DNA of 64,000 bases from Candidatus Avelusimicrobium vaccinum. Its GTDB lineage: Bacteria; Elusimicrobiota; Elusimicrobia; Elusimicrobiales; Elusimicrobiaceae. This document shows positions 8,330 to 16,878 of the stretch, in pieces; the first letter of the stretch is position 1; every line of letters starts with the position of its first letter. The stretch spans positions 1 to 64,000 of the forward strand of contig CADBIY010000001.1 of NCBI GenBank assembly GCA_902794895.1, in the 5' to 3' direction. The translations under genes were made by a program, and so were the position numbers. A model generated the notes under the pieces. That model did no database searches. It had not been told where the DNA came from and worked only from the letters and a program-made list of their open reading frames with translations.

Positions 8330-8335
8330 TATAAT
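8330..8335 (+). promoter_or_regulatory. Probable -10 box of the tldD-like operon
   Basis: TATAAT 22 bases upstream of the ATG at 8358, leaving room for the SD ggagagg. The -35 is weak. Confidence 0.5.
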
Positions 8336-8357
8336 GCTATCCTGGAGAGGAAAAAGT

Positions 8358-10067
8358 ATGCGAAAATTCACTTTGTTATTCATTAGTTTGTTATTAGCAA
8401 GCGCTGTTTCTTTTGGGCAAGAAAATTGTGTGGCGGGGGAACAATTGCCTATCCAACTGATGCAACAGGAATTGCGGCGCGGTTGGAAAACATATCAAAA
8501 GCAAAAACCACCGGTTTATTACTTGTCTTATACTTATACCCCCAGTAGCGAAATTACCTTGGAAGCCTCTGCCAATGGTCTTAAGACGAATTATCGAGGA
8601 GGTATGAGGATCGGCGAGGTGTCAGTTCGCGTTGGAAGTCCCGCTATGGATAATACGCGGGTATTGAAAAATACAGGGGCTGAATCGGTGAACTTTGTGG
8701 AAACGTTCTTATTGCCGGAGCCGCGGCCCAACCATTCTTTAGGATTTCGCCGGGCATTTTGGGAGGCGACCAAAATTATGATTGAACGCGCACAAACGGA
8801 TTTTCACCGGGTGCAGGCGGACACGCAAACTTCTTCTTCTCGGCAAGATAATTCAGATGATTTCGTATTTCCGCCGAAATCCAATTTTTGTCATATGGAG
8901 CCGGTTGTTACGGTAGATGTGGCGCGTATCAAATCCCTTTTGTTGCGTTTATCTAATGAGGTGCGCGGGCATCAGGAAGTTTTGGATAGTAGTGTGGACT
9001 TTAGTTTTATCCAGGGGACCCGGTATTTTGTAGATTCGGTAGGGACGGAATTGGTGACTCCTATTTTACGCATGCGCCTATCCTATTATTTTTATGGAAA
9101 AATGTTGGACGGACAGGAACTTTCGCGCGGTAAAACCTATGATGTATTAACCGAACAGGAATTACCGAATGAAGATACAATCCGTGCGGATATGCAACAA
9201 TCGCTTAAAGAGTTAAACGAACTAATTCATGGGGCAGAGGCGGAACCGGTTACAGTCCCGGCTATTTTAAAGAACCGTGCGACTGCTGTTTTTATCCATG
9301 AGGTGCTGGGACACCGGATGGAAGGGCATCGCCAAAAACAAGATTCTTTCGGCAAAACATTTACCGGTAAAATTGGTCAATTGGTTACGGCTCCGTTTAT
9401 TACGATTGTAGATGATGCCACCTTATCTTCTTTTAAAGGCGAACCGCTGCGCGGATTTTATGAGTATGATGATGAAGGGGTAAAAGTGCGTCCGGTAACG
9501 CTGATTGAAAACGGTGTGTTGCGTGAGTTTTTGATGAGTAGCAGTCCGATTGCCGGATTTGCTGCTTCCAATGGTCATGGCCGGCGCAGCAGGGGGTATA
9601 GCCCTGTGGCCCGGATGGGGGTTACCCGGTTGATTGCTTCTCAAACTGTTTCCTATGAAGAACTGGAACAAAAACTGTTAGAGGAAATTAAGCGGCAACG
9701 CAAACCCTACGGTTATGTGATTGATGATTTATCGGGTGGGTTTACCATGACGGAAACTTTTTTCCCGCAAGTGTTCAAGTTACAGCCGAAATATGTATAC
9801 CGCTTGTATCCGGACGGCCGCAAAGAAGTGGTCCGCGGGGCAGATATCGTGGGGACGCCGCTGGTAAGTTTTAGCAAAATTTTGGCGGCGGCAGATGACG
9901 ATGCTGTTTTTAACGGAACCTGCGGGGCAGAATCCGGTTGGGTACCGGTTTCCAGTATTGCTCCGAGTATTTTATTGGAAGCATTAGAAGTTGAAAAAAC
10001 AGAAAAATCATCCCGTAAACCTCCTATTTTACCAGCTCCGATCAGTATATTAAAGGAGGATAAATAA
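8358..10067 (+). CDS. Exported TldD-like metalloprotease
   Basis: TldD/PmbA family zinc protease, 569 residues. The start at 8358 follows ggagagg and gives a clear signal peptide (MRKFTLLFISLLLASAVSFGQE). The family metal site HEVLGH (His314, Glu315, His319) is intact and followed by RMEGHRQ. The C-terminal half carries the Gly-rich TldD features (FAASNGHGRRSRGYSP; IDDLSGGFTM). Cytoplasmic TldD works as a heterodimer with TldE/PmbA, where only TldD carries the metal. The next gene, starting directly after this stop, looks like such a partner. An exported pair is unusual compared with the E. coli enzymes. The substrate is unknown. Confidence 0.85.
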   Translation: MRKFTLLFISLLLASAVSFGQENCVAGEQLPIQLMQQELRRGWKTYQKQKPPVYYLSYTYTPSSEITLEASANGLKTNYRGGMRIGEVSVRVGSPAMDNTRVLKNTGAESVNFVETFLLPEPRPNHSLGFRRAFWEATKIMIERAQTDFHRVQADTQTSSSRQDNSDDFVFPPKSNFCHMEPVVTVDVARIKSLLLRLSNEVRGHQEVLDSSVDFSFIQGTRYFVDSVGTELVTPILRMRLSYYFYGKMLDGQELSRGKTYDVLTEQELPNEDTIRADMQQSLKELNELIHGAEAEPVTVPAILKNRATAVFIHEVLGHRMEGHRQKQDSFGKTFTGKIGQLVTAPFITIVDDATLSSFKGEPLRGFYEYDDEGVKVRPVTLIENGVLREFLMSSSPIAGFAASNGHGRRSRGYSPVARMGVTRLIASQTVSYEELEQKLLEEIKRQRKPYGYVIDDLSGGFTMTETFFPQVFKLQPKYVYRLYPDGRKEVVRGADIVGTPLVSFSKILAAADDDAVFNGTCGAESGWVPVSSIAPSILLEALEVEKTEKSSRKPPILPAPISILKEDK

Positions 10068-11684
10068 ATGAAGAAAAGCATTTTTTTATTTTTTGTTTGT
10101 TTGTTTCCGGCAGTTTCTTTTGGGGCCCCGGCGGAAAACGAAATGTATTTCCGGGCTATGCAAGATGAAATGAAACGGACTTTAAAAGAATTACATTTGC
10201 CGGGTGAATTAAAACCCTATTATGTGGCTTATGTGATCTCGGAAACGTTTTCCAAGCGGGTACAAGCCTCATTAGGAGATCGTATACAAGGGAACTCGCA
10301 GATGATATGGGAGGATGAACCCCAGGTAGATGTTACGAGTATTGTGAGTATAGGGAATAACCAAAATAATAATACCGGATTTTTTGATGGAGAAAAACAA
10401 TTATGGCGGGGATATGCCCGGGCCATCAGCACCAAGAGTTATGAGGGAATCCGGCAAAATTTGTGGAAGACTTCCAATACGATGTATTTGGAGGCTATCG
10501 ACCAATATAAGCAAAAACAAGCGTTTGCACAACAAAAAAATATTCAAAAAAAATTGCCGGATGTCGTTCCTGCTGCGCAAGGTATTTACCTAGAAGAAAT
10601 TCCGGCCTGGCAACCTTTTGAAGAGGAACAAATGTACCGTTGGGTGGAAAAAGTATCTGCATTCGGAAAGGAAAAGAAATTTATAGATAACTTTTATGTG
10701 ACGGCTTGGCAACAACAGTCCAATACGTATTACTTGAATAGCCGGGGCGCAAAAAATCAAGATTCCAATGTGTTTTATCAGATCAAAATAGAGGCTGAAT
10801 TTCGCCAGCCGGACGGATATGAAGAAAAGGAAGAATCTACGATTCGTTTAAAAGATTTTTCCGAGGAAGAATTAGTGCGGGCCGAACAGGAGATCACTTC
10901 TTTTTTGGATCTCTTGCAAGGATTATACGGCGCACCGGAAGCGGAATTTTATTTAGGTCCGGTTTTGTATAAACCGGAAAGAGCGGCCAGGTTTATCCGT
11001 GCGGTATTCTTGGATGATTTGTCTGAAACGGTGGCGTGGTGGAACGCCTACTCAGATGACGATTATACGGCCAGCCTCTGGCGCAAAAAATTGGGCCAGC
11101 GGATTATTTCCCCCGGTATTACTATTTATGACCGTCCTCATGAAAAAAACTATGAAGGGATTGCCTTGTCTGGGTTTTGCCGGATCGACTGGGAGGGGGT
11201 CCCTACGGAAGAATTGACGTTAGTTAGTGACGGCCGTCTACAAACCCTTCCGTTTTCCCAACGGCCTTTTACTTCCAAAAAACATAAAAGTAACGGGCAT
11301 GCACTCTCATTGAATAGTTTCGGTATTCGGGAAGGATATTCAAATATATTTGTGGAACCGGAAGATGCTTGGACGGACGAACAGATGGAAGAAAAATTAT
11401 TAGCCCGATGCAAGGAATTGAAATTGCCCTACTGCTATATTTTACATGAGAATGGAATCCAGCGCATTTATACTCAAGACGGACGCAAGGAATGGGTTGT
11501 TGGTTTAGCATACGCTTTAAACATGGCATCAACCCGCCCCTTGCGGGATATCCTTGCGGTAGGCGGAAAGAGGAAATTAGTGAATGGAAACATTGTAATT
11601 CCGTCTATATTAGTAGATGAAATAGAACTGGAGCCGCTGGATCGGAAGCCTAACCGCAAACCGTTAATTCCCAAACCGGAATAA
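10068..11684 (+). CDS. Exported TldE/PmbA-like paralogue lacking the metal motif
   Basis: A 538-residue protein that begins directly after the TldD-like stop, with SD aaggagg. The signal peptide is MKKSIFLFFVCLFPAVSFGA. The overall layout parallels the upstream gene: an N-terminal YYVAYVISE strand region and a C-terminal YCYILHENGIQRIYTQDGR resembling the partner's KYVYRLYPDGRKE. Where the partner has HEVLGH, this one has FLDDLSE, so zinc cannot bind in the same way. The inference is an inactive subunit of an exported TldD/TldE-like heterodimer. Confidence 0.7.
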   Translation: MKKSIFLFFVCLFPAVSFGAPAENEMYFRAMQDEMKRTLKELHLPGELKPYYVAYVISETFSKRVQASLGDRIQGNSQMIWEDEPQVDVTSIVSIGNNQNNNTGFFDGEKQLWRGYARAISTKSYEGIRQNLWKTSNTMYLEAIDQYKQKQAFAQQKNIQKKLPDVVPAAQGIYLEEIPAWQPFEEEQMYRWVEKVSAFGKEKKFIDNFYVTAWQQQSNTYYLNSRGAKNQDSNVFYQIKIEAEFRQPDGYEEKEESTIRLKDFSEEELVRAEQEITSFLDLLQGLYGAPEAEFYLGPVLYKPERAARFIRAVFLDDLSETVAWWNAYSDDDYTASLWRKKLGQRIISPGITIYDRPHEKNYEGIALSGFCRIDWEGVPTEELTLVSDGRLQTLPFSQRPFTSKKHKSNGHALSLNSFGIREGYSNIFVEPEDAWTDEQMEEKLLARCKELKLPYCYILHENGIQRIYTQDGRKEWVVGLAYALNMASTRPLRDILAVGGKRKLVNGNIVIPSILVDEIELEPLDRKPNRKPLIPKPE

Positions 11685-11702
11685 TCCAATCCCTGCTTAT
11701 TA

Positions 11703-11731
11703 AAAAATCCCCGGTTGTACCGGGGATTTTT
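11703..11731. terminator. Bidirectional terminator between the tldD-like operon and the envelope operon
   Basis: A 12-bp perfect stem (11703-11714 with 11720-11731), A-rich on one side and T-rich on the other, so it works for both converging transcripts. Confidence 0.85.
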
Positions 11732-11746
11732 AAGATCTGTAAGAAC

Positions 11747-12715
11747 TTATTTTCCCAAGGATTTTTGTGCGATACGTCCAATGAAAGAGGCGCAATCCAT
11801 TTGCACAATCTGTTTTCGTAAACGGAGGGCTTGCTGTTCTTTGTTCTGTTGTAACGCGATTAAACTTTGAATCCAAAGGGCCAATTGGCTTTGCGGATTT
11901 ACTTGCAGGAGGCGTTGGGTAGTTTGTTGGGCTTCTTCTAAGGCTCCCGTTTCAAAAAGCCAGAGTGCTTGTTGGCCTAACAAGTCGGGGCGTTGCGGTG
12001 CTAGCATAAGTGCGGCTTGCAGGTCCAGTAAGGCTTGTGGGAGTTGCTTTAACCCATAACGCGCTTGGGCACTTAAAAACCAAAAATCGGGATTATTTTT
12101 TTCTTCGGCCAACGCCATCGTGATATTAATAAATGCCTGTTCATAATTACGTTGTTCTAAAAAGGTATGGGCATAGCGAGCCCGGTATTGTGCCGGTGCA
12201 GTTGGGTTTACTTCAAAAAAACGGTCATAGAAATGACGCGCTTGCGAGTAGAACCCCATGGCCGTATAATTGACGGCTTGTCCGGCCAATGCTTCCGGAT
12301 TATTGGGCTCTTGCTGGAGAGCCCGCTCGTATAATTGCATAGAACGGGAAGTTAAATTTGTCTGTTGGTATAGACGGGCGGCTTCCAAAAGTAACGGCAC
12401 GTTATCGGGGTGAAATTCCAGGGCTTCTAAATAAGTTTCTAAGGCTTTACTGAATTGTCCTTTTTTCTCATAACTAAGCCCCAGGAGGCGGTAGGCCCGT
12501 GCTTCCCGCCGGCGTACATTTTTTGTTTTGTAAATATAATCCTGAAGTTCAGTAATGGCCAAATCATAATTTCCGTGTTCATACAAGGTACGCGCATGGG
12601 AATATTCTTTACGGTCTCCTGCGGGTGCGAGTCCCAAGAGCCCGGAAGAACAACCCCAACCTCCCAAAAGGATTCCAAGGTACATCAAAAAAATAAATAG
12701 TTTATTTTTTTTCAT
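11747..12715 (-). CDS. TPR-repeat lipoprotein
   Basis: 322 residues from the ATG at 12715. An upstream TTG in the same frame would add four residues inside the patatin gene and has no SD. The signal peptide ends in LGGWGC, a lipobox-like site. Residues about 40-310 are tetratricopeptide repeats (for example ARAYRLLGLSYEKKGQFSKA, with LEFHPDN and QEPNNPEALAG linkers). Likely a scaffold at the inner face of the outer membrane. Last gene of the six-gene operon; its start overlaps the patatin stop. Confidence 0.8.
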   Translation of the reverse strand: MKKNKLFIFLMYLGILLGGWGCSSGLLGLAPAGDRKEYSHARTLYEHGNYDLAITELQDYIYKTKNVRRREARAYRLLGLSYEKKGQFSKALETYLEALEFHPDNVPLLLEAARLYQQTNLTSRSMQLYERALQQEPNNPEALAGQAVNYTAMGFYSQARHFYDRFFEVNPTAPAQYRARYAHTFLEQRNYEQAFINITMALAEEKNNPDFWFLSAQARYGLKQLPQALLDLQAALMLAPQRPDLLGQQALWLFETGALEEAQQTTQRLLQVNPQSQLALWIQSLIALQQNKEQQALRLRKQIVQMDCASFIGRIAQKSLGK

Positions 12716-13658
12716 AGGGCCATGCAAAAAGCAAAATATCTTCTTGTAAATTTTTTAAATTTTTATGGGCTTCCAACACGCCTACCTCACCGGCTTTATG
12801 TAGTTTATCCAGTTCCAAGGTACCAATATCGAGTACACGGTTGGTAAGTACAAAATTTGCCTTTTGGGCGGCAAATTCAATCATGGCGGCTCCGCGCACA
12901 TCTCCCACCCGCAGTAAATAGGCGGCAACGGTTTGCGGAGTGTGGGAGAAAAAGTCAGGGGGGGTAACGGAGGCGATAATATAATCGGCTCCCATAGAAC
13001 GAACGGATTCCACGGGCAAATAGTCTACTACCGCGCCATCTACCAGAGCCCGGTGGCGGTATTGAACCGGTTCAAAGACACCTGGCAAATTCATGCTAGC
13101 GCGGACGGCAATGGCTAAAGGGCCGGAATTAAATACCACCCGCTCCCCGGTTTTTATGTCCATGGCCGCACAGGAAAATGGAATTTTCATATCTTCAAAT
13201 TGGATATCACCCAACTGCTGGTGAAAAAAATTTACTAAATTAGAGGAAGAGGGTAATTTTTTTGAAAACAAGATACGGAATAAACCCATTAAATTAAAAT
13301 CCGGAGAAATATTTCCTATGGTGATATGAGAACTAATGTCCCATAATTTATCGGTAGGAAGCCCCGCCGCATATAAGGAGCCGACAACGGCTCCCATCGA
13401 GGTTCCGGCTACGGCATCAATGGGCAGACCGGCATTATCTAATACTTCTAAAATACCTACATGGGCAAATCCGCGCACGCCGCCAGCGGATAAGGCTAAC
13501 CCTATTCGGGGGCGTTCTTCTTTAGGCAGTTGAATGAATTTCTGCCACATGAATTGGCGCAAGAGATCATCTTCCGTGCGGACCGGTAAAGCATGTAGCA
13601 AGTTGCCTCCAAAAAGAAGGGGCAATATAAGAAGTGCAGTCCGCAAATAGGTTATCAT
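12702..13658 (-). CDS. Patatin-like phospholipase, exported
   Basis: Serine lipid acyl hydrolase of the patatin family, 318 residues. Visible parts: glycine-rich oxyanion loop SAGGVRGFAH (about 57-66), nucleophile elbow GTSMG (Ser87) and DGA (Asp207), forming the Ser-Asp dyad. A hydrophobic N-terminus (MITYLRTALLILPLLFGG) suggests export or anchoring. The ATG at 13658 overlaps the TolC-like stop as ATGA. It lacks the C-terminal barrel of type Vd autotransporters, but the operon has a separate barrel and a TolC-like protein. Confidence 0.88.
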   Translation of the reverse strand: MITYLRTALLILPLLFGGNLLHALPVRTEDDLLRQFMWQKFIQLPKEERPRIGLALSAGGVRGFAHVGILEVLDNAGLPIDAVAGTSMGAVVGSLYAAGLPTDKLWDISSHITIGNISPDFNLMGLFRILFSKKLPSSSNLVNFFHQQLGDIQFEDMKIPFSCAAMDIKTGERVVFNSGPLAIAVRASMNLPGVFEPVQYRHRALVDGAVVDYLPVESVRSMGADYIIASVTPPDFFSHTPQTVAAYLLRVGDVRGAAMIEFAAQKANFVLTNRVLDIGTLELDKLHKAGEVGVLEAHKNLKNLQEDILLFAWPYEKK

Positions 13659-14959
13659 TGTAAATCCTGACCAATGGCCCATTCCAAATCCGCCTTAGCC
13701 AGCCGGTTTTGCCGAATGGCTTCTAAATAATTGTGGGCGGTATTCCAATAAGCGAGTAAGGCTTCTAAGGGGGCAACCCCTGCTTTGGAGGAAGATTTCT
13801 GTGCGCGTTGCATTAAAGATTCCAACTCTTGAGCCTCCTGTTGGCGGGAAAAAACTTCTTCCTGCCAAAATTGCATGGCAGCGAAACTGTTGGCTACCTG
13901 GTGGCGAATCGTATCCTCTATTGCACTGCGGCGTAAGGCGCTTTGCCGTTGTTCGGCTTTTTTTTGCGTTAATTGGGAAGACCAGTTATAGGGAATAGGC
14001 AGACGAATAGCCAGCGAGATTTGTTTATTGGTATCTCCCAAGGTATCAGTGCCCAGTTGCTCGTAAGACCCGTTTAAAATAATATCGGGGTATCGTTTGG
14101 AAAGGGCTAAATCAATCGCGATGTTATCGGCTTCCAATTCGTAAAGTGCGGATTTTAGTTCCGGGCGAAACTCCATGGCCCATAAATTTAAATGAGGTAA
14201 ATCCCAATCGGTTTTAACCGGTTCAAAATTGCCTTTAATAGTTAGGGAGGCATTTAATTCTTTATTTAAACTGACCAGCATAGCCAGTTTATTTTGTTGC
14301 AATTCGCGGGCGGCTTGATTACGTTGGGCTTTCAATTGAGCCAATAAGGCACGCACGCGGATTTGAGTCCATAAATCGGCCGCATTTTTTGAGTTCCAGG
14401 TTTGAGCCTTATCCAAAATTTCTGCGGCTAATTTATCTTTCTGTTGGGCAAATAAGAGATTATTAAATGCTATTTTAATGTTTCTTACCACGCTATTTTT
14501 GACGGTTTCATAATGGCTTTGGGTTTGTTTTAAGTGGGCACGTGCCATTTGAAGGGTGCCGTGAATTCGTCCGCCGGAATAAATATATTGAGTAGCGGTA
14601 ATTCCAATTCCGTAAAATTGGTCTTCGCTTTTTGCAATGGTGCGGCCGGGTAAAAAGCGGTTCGCCACCGAGTCGGAAAGAACCATCGGGTAATCCAGAT
14701 CATAAGCGGTGGCGGTTCCTTGCAAAGCAAATTGCGGTAAATAACGGAACTTAGCCTCGTTTACTTTTTGTTCGGCAATAATAATTTGTTGGCGGGCTGC
14801 TAAGAACTCCGTATTATTCTCTAACCCGAGGCGGATGGCATTTTCGAGAGATAAATCGTCATTTACTAAACTAGAGAATTGAAGCCCATACTCTTTTTGG
14901 GCAAAAGAAGGCACTGCCGCAAAACAAACGGCAAGACAACATAAAAAGATACGTTTCAT
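13655..14959 (-). CDS. TolC-family outer membrane channel protein
   Basis: 434 residues with signal peptide MKRIFLCCLAVCFAAVPSFAQ and two long coiled-coil halves typical of outer membrane efflux proteins (LENAIRLGLENNTEFLAARQ near residue 40; PDIILNGSYEQLG repeating the first-half strand). No adaptor, RND or ABC partner lies beside it. The start has SD aagga and overlaps the HAMP gene stop as ATGA. Confidence 0.88.
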   Translation of the reverse strand: MKRIFLCCLAVCFAAVPSFAQKEYGLQFSSLVNDDLSLENAIRLGLENNTEFLAARQQIIIAEQKVNEAKFRYLPQFALQGTATAYDLDYPMVLSDSVANRFLPGRTIAKSEDQFYGIGITATQYIYSGGRIHGTLQMARAHLKQTQSHYETVKNSVVRNIKIAFNNLLFAQQKDKLAAEILDKAQTWNSKNAADLWTQIRVRALLAQLKAQRNQAARELQQNKLAMLVSLNKELNASLTIKGNFEPVKTDWDLPHLNLWAMEFRPELKSALYELEADNIAIDLALSKRYPDIILNGSYEQLGTDTLGDTNKQISLAIRLPIPYNWSSQLTQKKAEQRQSALRRSAIEDTIRHQVANSFAAMQFWQEEVFSRQQEAQELESLMQRAQKSSSKAGVAPLEALLAYWNTAHNYLEAIRQNRLAKADLEWAIGQDLQ

Positions 14960-15435
14960 TTGGTTTCCTTAGAGGCCGGATTTTTATTGATTTCGGATTC
15001 GATCCGGTCCATCATTTTATTGAATTCGTCCTGTAATTCGGTAAATTGATCTCCTTCGCGCAGATGAACACGTTGGGAAAAATCACCTTTGGCAATTGCT
15101 TTACAGGTTTGTTCAAAACGATATACGGGGCCAGCCATTTTATGGGACAGGATGGCTGAAATCAATACAACAAATAATAAATAAATAATAATTTTATAAA
15201 AGAAGGAAGATACAATAGGGAGAAACTGGTCGTAAATCGGTTGTACCAGCACCGGATACGTATCAAATAAATCATTAAGGGTGGCTGTGAGTTCCAGGGC
15301 CATAATACTTAGCCCACAAAGCACGCTTAAAATTATTAAAAGCATATACCGCAGTTGCAATTTCTTTTTAATAAAAATTGTGCGCCTTTTTAAGACCGGG
15401 GCAGGGGTGCTTTGTTTTGTTACTTGTTCGGGCAT
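14956..15435 (-). CDS. Small HAMP-domain membrane protein
   Basis: 159 residues: a basic N-terminus, TM1 (about 29-50), a short periplasmic loop of about 25 residues, TM2 (about 76-95), then a HAMP domain (MAGPVYRFEQTCKAIAKGDF and DEFNKMMDRI). There is no kinase, cyclase or chemotaxis output domain. It may be a signalling adaptor or a membrane scaffold within this operon. SD agagg is present. Confidence 0.75.
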   Translation of the reverse strand: MPEQVTKQSTPAPVLKRRTIFIKKKLQLRYMLLIILSVLCGLSIMALELTATLNDLFDTYPVLVQPIYDQFLPIVSSFFYKIIIYLLFVVLISAILSHKMAGPVYRFEQTCKAIAKGDFSQRVHLREGDQFTELQDEFNKMMDRIESEINKNPASKETK

Positions 15436-15444
15436 AGAACCTCT

Positions 15445-16176
15445 TTAAAAAGTAGTTACATAGCGGATTTGTAAAATCCGTTCACTTTCGTCTCCACGTC
15501 CAATACGCCGTACAGCGCCGTCCAAGGCAAGTGAAGGGTGCAGATAAAAACGGGCACCCGCATTCCAACGGGAATCGCGCATATTGTGGATGTTATCCCA
15601 TTCCATCATTAAACTGACTTGATCGAGTAGCGTATAGAAAACGCCGGCAAATCCGTAAAATTTATCCCATTCGAAATCAGATAAGTTTACCCCGGCGGAA
15701 GCATGTAAACCGGGCACAATCACTTCGCGGGTGAAGGTTAAGTAGCCCCCTTTCCGATCATCTAAATATTTTTTGGTGCGGTTATAAATGCGGTTGTGGT
15801 CATAGCCGTATCCGTAGCGGCGGCCGTCATAACCGATCGCGATAGCCGGTAAATATAAGTTCCCGTCATAAATTTTCCATTTTACTTGAAAATCGGGGTC
15901 CAATACCCGGACGGAGGAAGAAGAGCCCAGCAATTCATGGACGGCCAGGGATACCCCGATATTAATACGCGGATATACCCCGAAATCAATGGATTCCATC
16001 ACCGTTCCATGATCATAAGCCCGGGTTTGAAATGAAGTTTGATACCTGTCTAATGCCAAAGCGGTAGGCACATCAATCAGGGTTGTTTGAACGCTGATAG
16101 GGTCTCCGTCTGCGGCACAGAGCGTTAAGGGTAAAAGTAAACTGCTTAAAATAATTAATGTAATACGACGGATCAT
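15445..16176 (-). CDS. Outer membrane beta-barrel protein (YjbH-like), hypothetical
   Basis: 243 residues with signal peptide (MIRRITLIILSSLLLPLTLCAAD) and alternating-hydrophobicity strands through to a C-terminal aromatic Phe (RILQIRYVTTF), typical of barrels. PTALALDRYQTSFQTRAYDHG and the strand pattern resemble YjbH-type exopolysaccharide barrel proteins, but I cannot confirm this. SD aaggag. Confidence 0.6.
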   Translation of the reverse strand: MIRRITLIILSSLLLPLTLCAADGDPISVQTTLIDVPTALALDRYQTSFQTRAYDHGTVMESIDFGVYPRINIGVSLAVHELLGSSSSVRVLDPDFQVKWKIYDGNLYLPAIAIGYDGRRYGYGYDHNRIYNRTKKYLDDRKGGYLTFTREVIVPGLHASAGVNLSDFEWDKFYGFAGVFYTLLDQVSLMMEWDNIHNMRDSRWNAGARFYLHPSLALDGAVRRIGRGDESERILQIRYVTTF

Positions 16177-16185
16177 AGGTTCTCC

Positions 16186-16740
16186 TTAATGAATAAATTG
16201 CCGGACATCTTTTACCTGGGGGGTAACAATGTAGCGTGTGTTATGTAAATAAATTCCTTCCCGCGCGGGGGCAAAATCATTTTTATCACGAGGAAATGCT
16301 AAATCAACAATCCCTTGGTTGAGGCGGGAATTATTTGTTACTACCCCCACATTCCAACGGTCTGTTTTTTCCTGGTTAAAAGGTTCTTTGGGGTTCCAGT
16401 AATTGCGTAGTAACACGGTACCGGTGGGCAATTCGTCCGCGCCGACAGGTTCTGTTTTTAAAATTACCTGTTTGGTCCAACGCACCTGGCCTTTACACGG
16501 TCCATTGGTAAAAGTAATTTTGTAATGATCACTATTTTTGGAAGGGCGTTTGTTCAGTTTCGCCAATGAATAGGTGGCATAAGGCTGGCCTTCATTTAAA
16601 CAGGCTGCAAAAATATGGGAATTTATAAAATGTTCGTAATCTTGTTTATCGTCCGTCCGGTTATAAGGCGAATTTTTATGTTGGCACGCAGTCAGGCAGA
16701 GAACGATACTTAATGCAAACCAGGGCAAAATTTTTTTCAT
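16186..16740 (-). CDS. Hypothetical lipoprotein
   Basis: 184 residues. The lipobox LTAC lies at about residues 16-19 after MKKILPWFALSIVLC. The mature part has no recognised domain; it contains TNGPCKGQVRWTKQVILKTE, suggesting a small beta-rich domain. First gene of the six-gene envelope operon, SD aaggag, with a promoter about 60 bases upstream. Confidence 0.65.
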   Translation of the reverse strand: MKKILPWFALSIVLCLTACQHKNSPYNRTDDKQDYEHFINSHIFAACLNEGQPYATYSLAKLNKRPSKNSDHYKITFTNGPCKGQVRWTKQVILKTEPVGADELPTGTVLLRNYWNPKEPFNQEKTDRWNVGVVTNNSRLNQGIVDLAFPRDKNDFAPAREGIYLHNTRYIVTPQVKDVRQFIH

Positions 16741-16799
16741 ACAGGCACTCCTTACAGGTAAAATCGTAAAACTTCGTGCTTCTTAAAAACTACTCTCTT

Positions 16800-16828
16800 A
16801 TTATACCCGTTTTTGGCAGAAATGAAAA
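16800..16828 (-). promoter_or_regulatory. Promoter of the six-gene envelope operon
   Basis: Minus strand TTTTCA (16823-16828), 17-base spacer, TATAAT (16800-16805), about 60 bases upstream of the lipoprotein start at 16740. Confidence 0.55.
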
Positions 16829-16844
16829 TAGATTTTAGAAGAAG

Positions 16845-16872
16845 AAAAATCCCCCGGTTTTTAGCCGGGGGA
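16845..16872 (-). terminator. Terminator of the 668-residue protein gene
   Basis: Minus-strand stem TCCCCCGG/CCGGGGGA (8 bp, 16865-16872 with 16850-16857), loop of 7, then TTTTTCTTCTTC. Confidence 0.88.
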
Positions 16873-16878
16873 AAAGTG

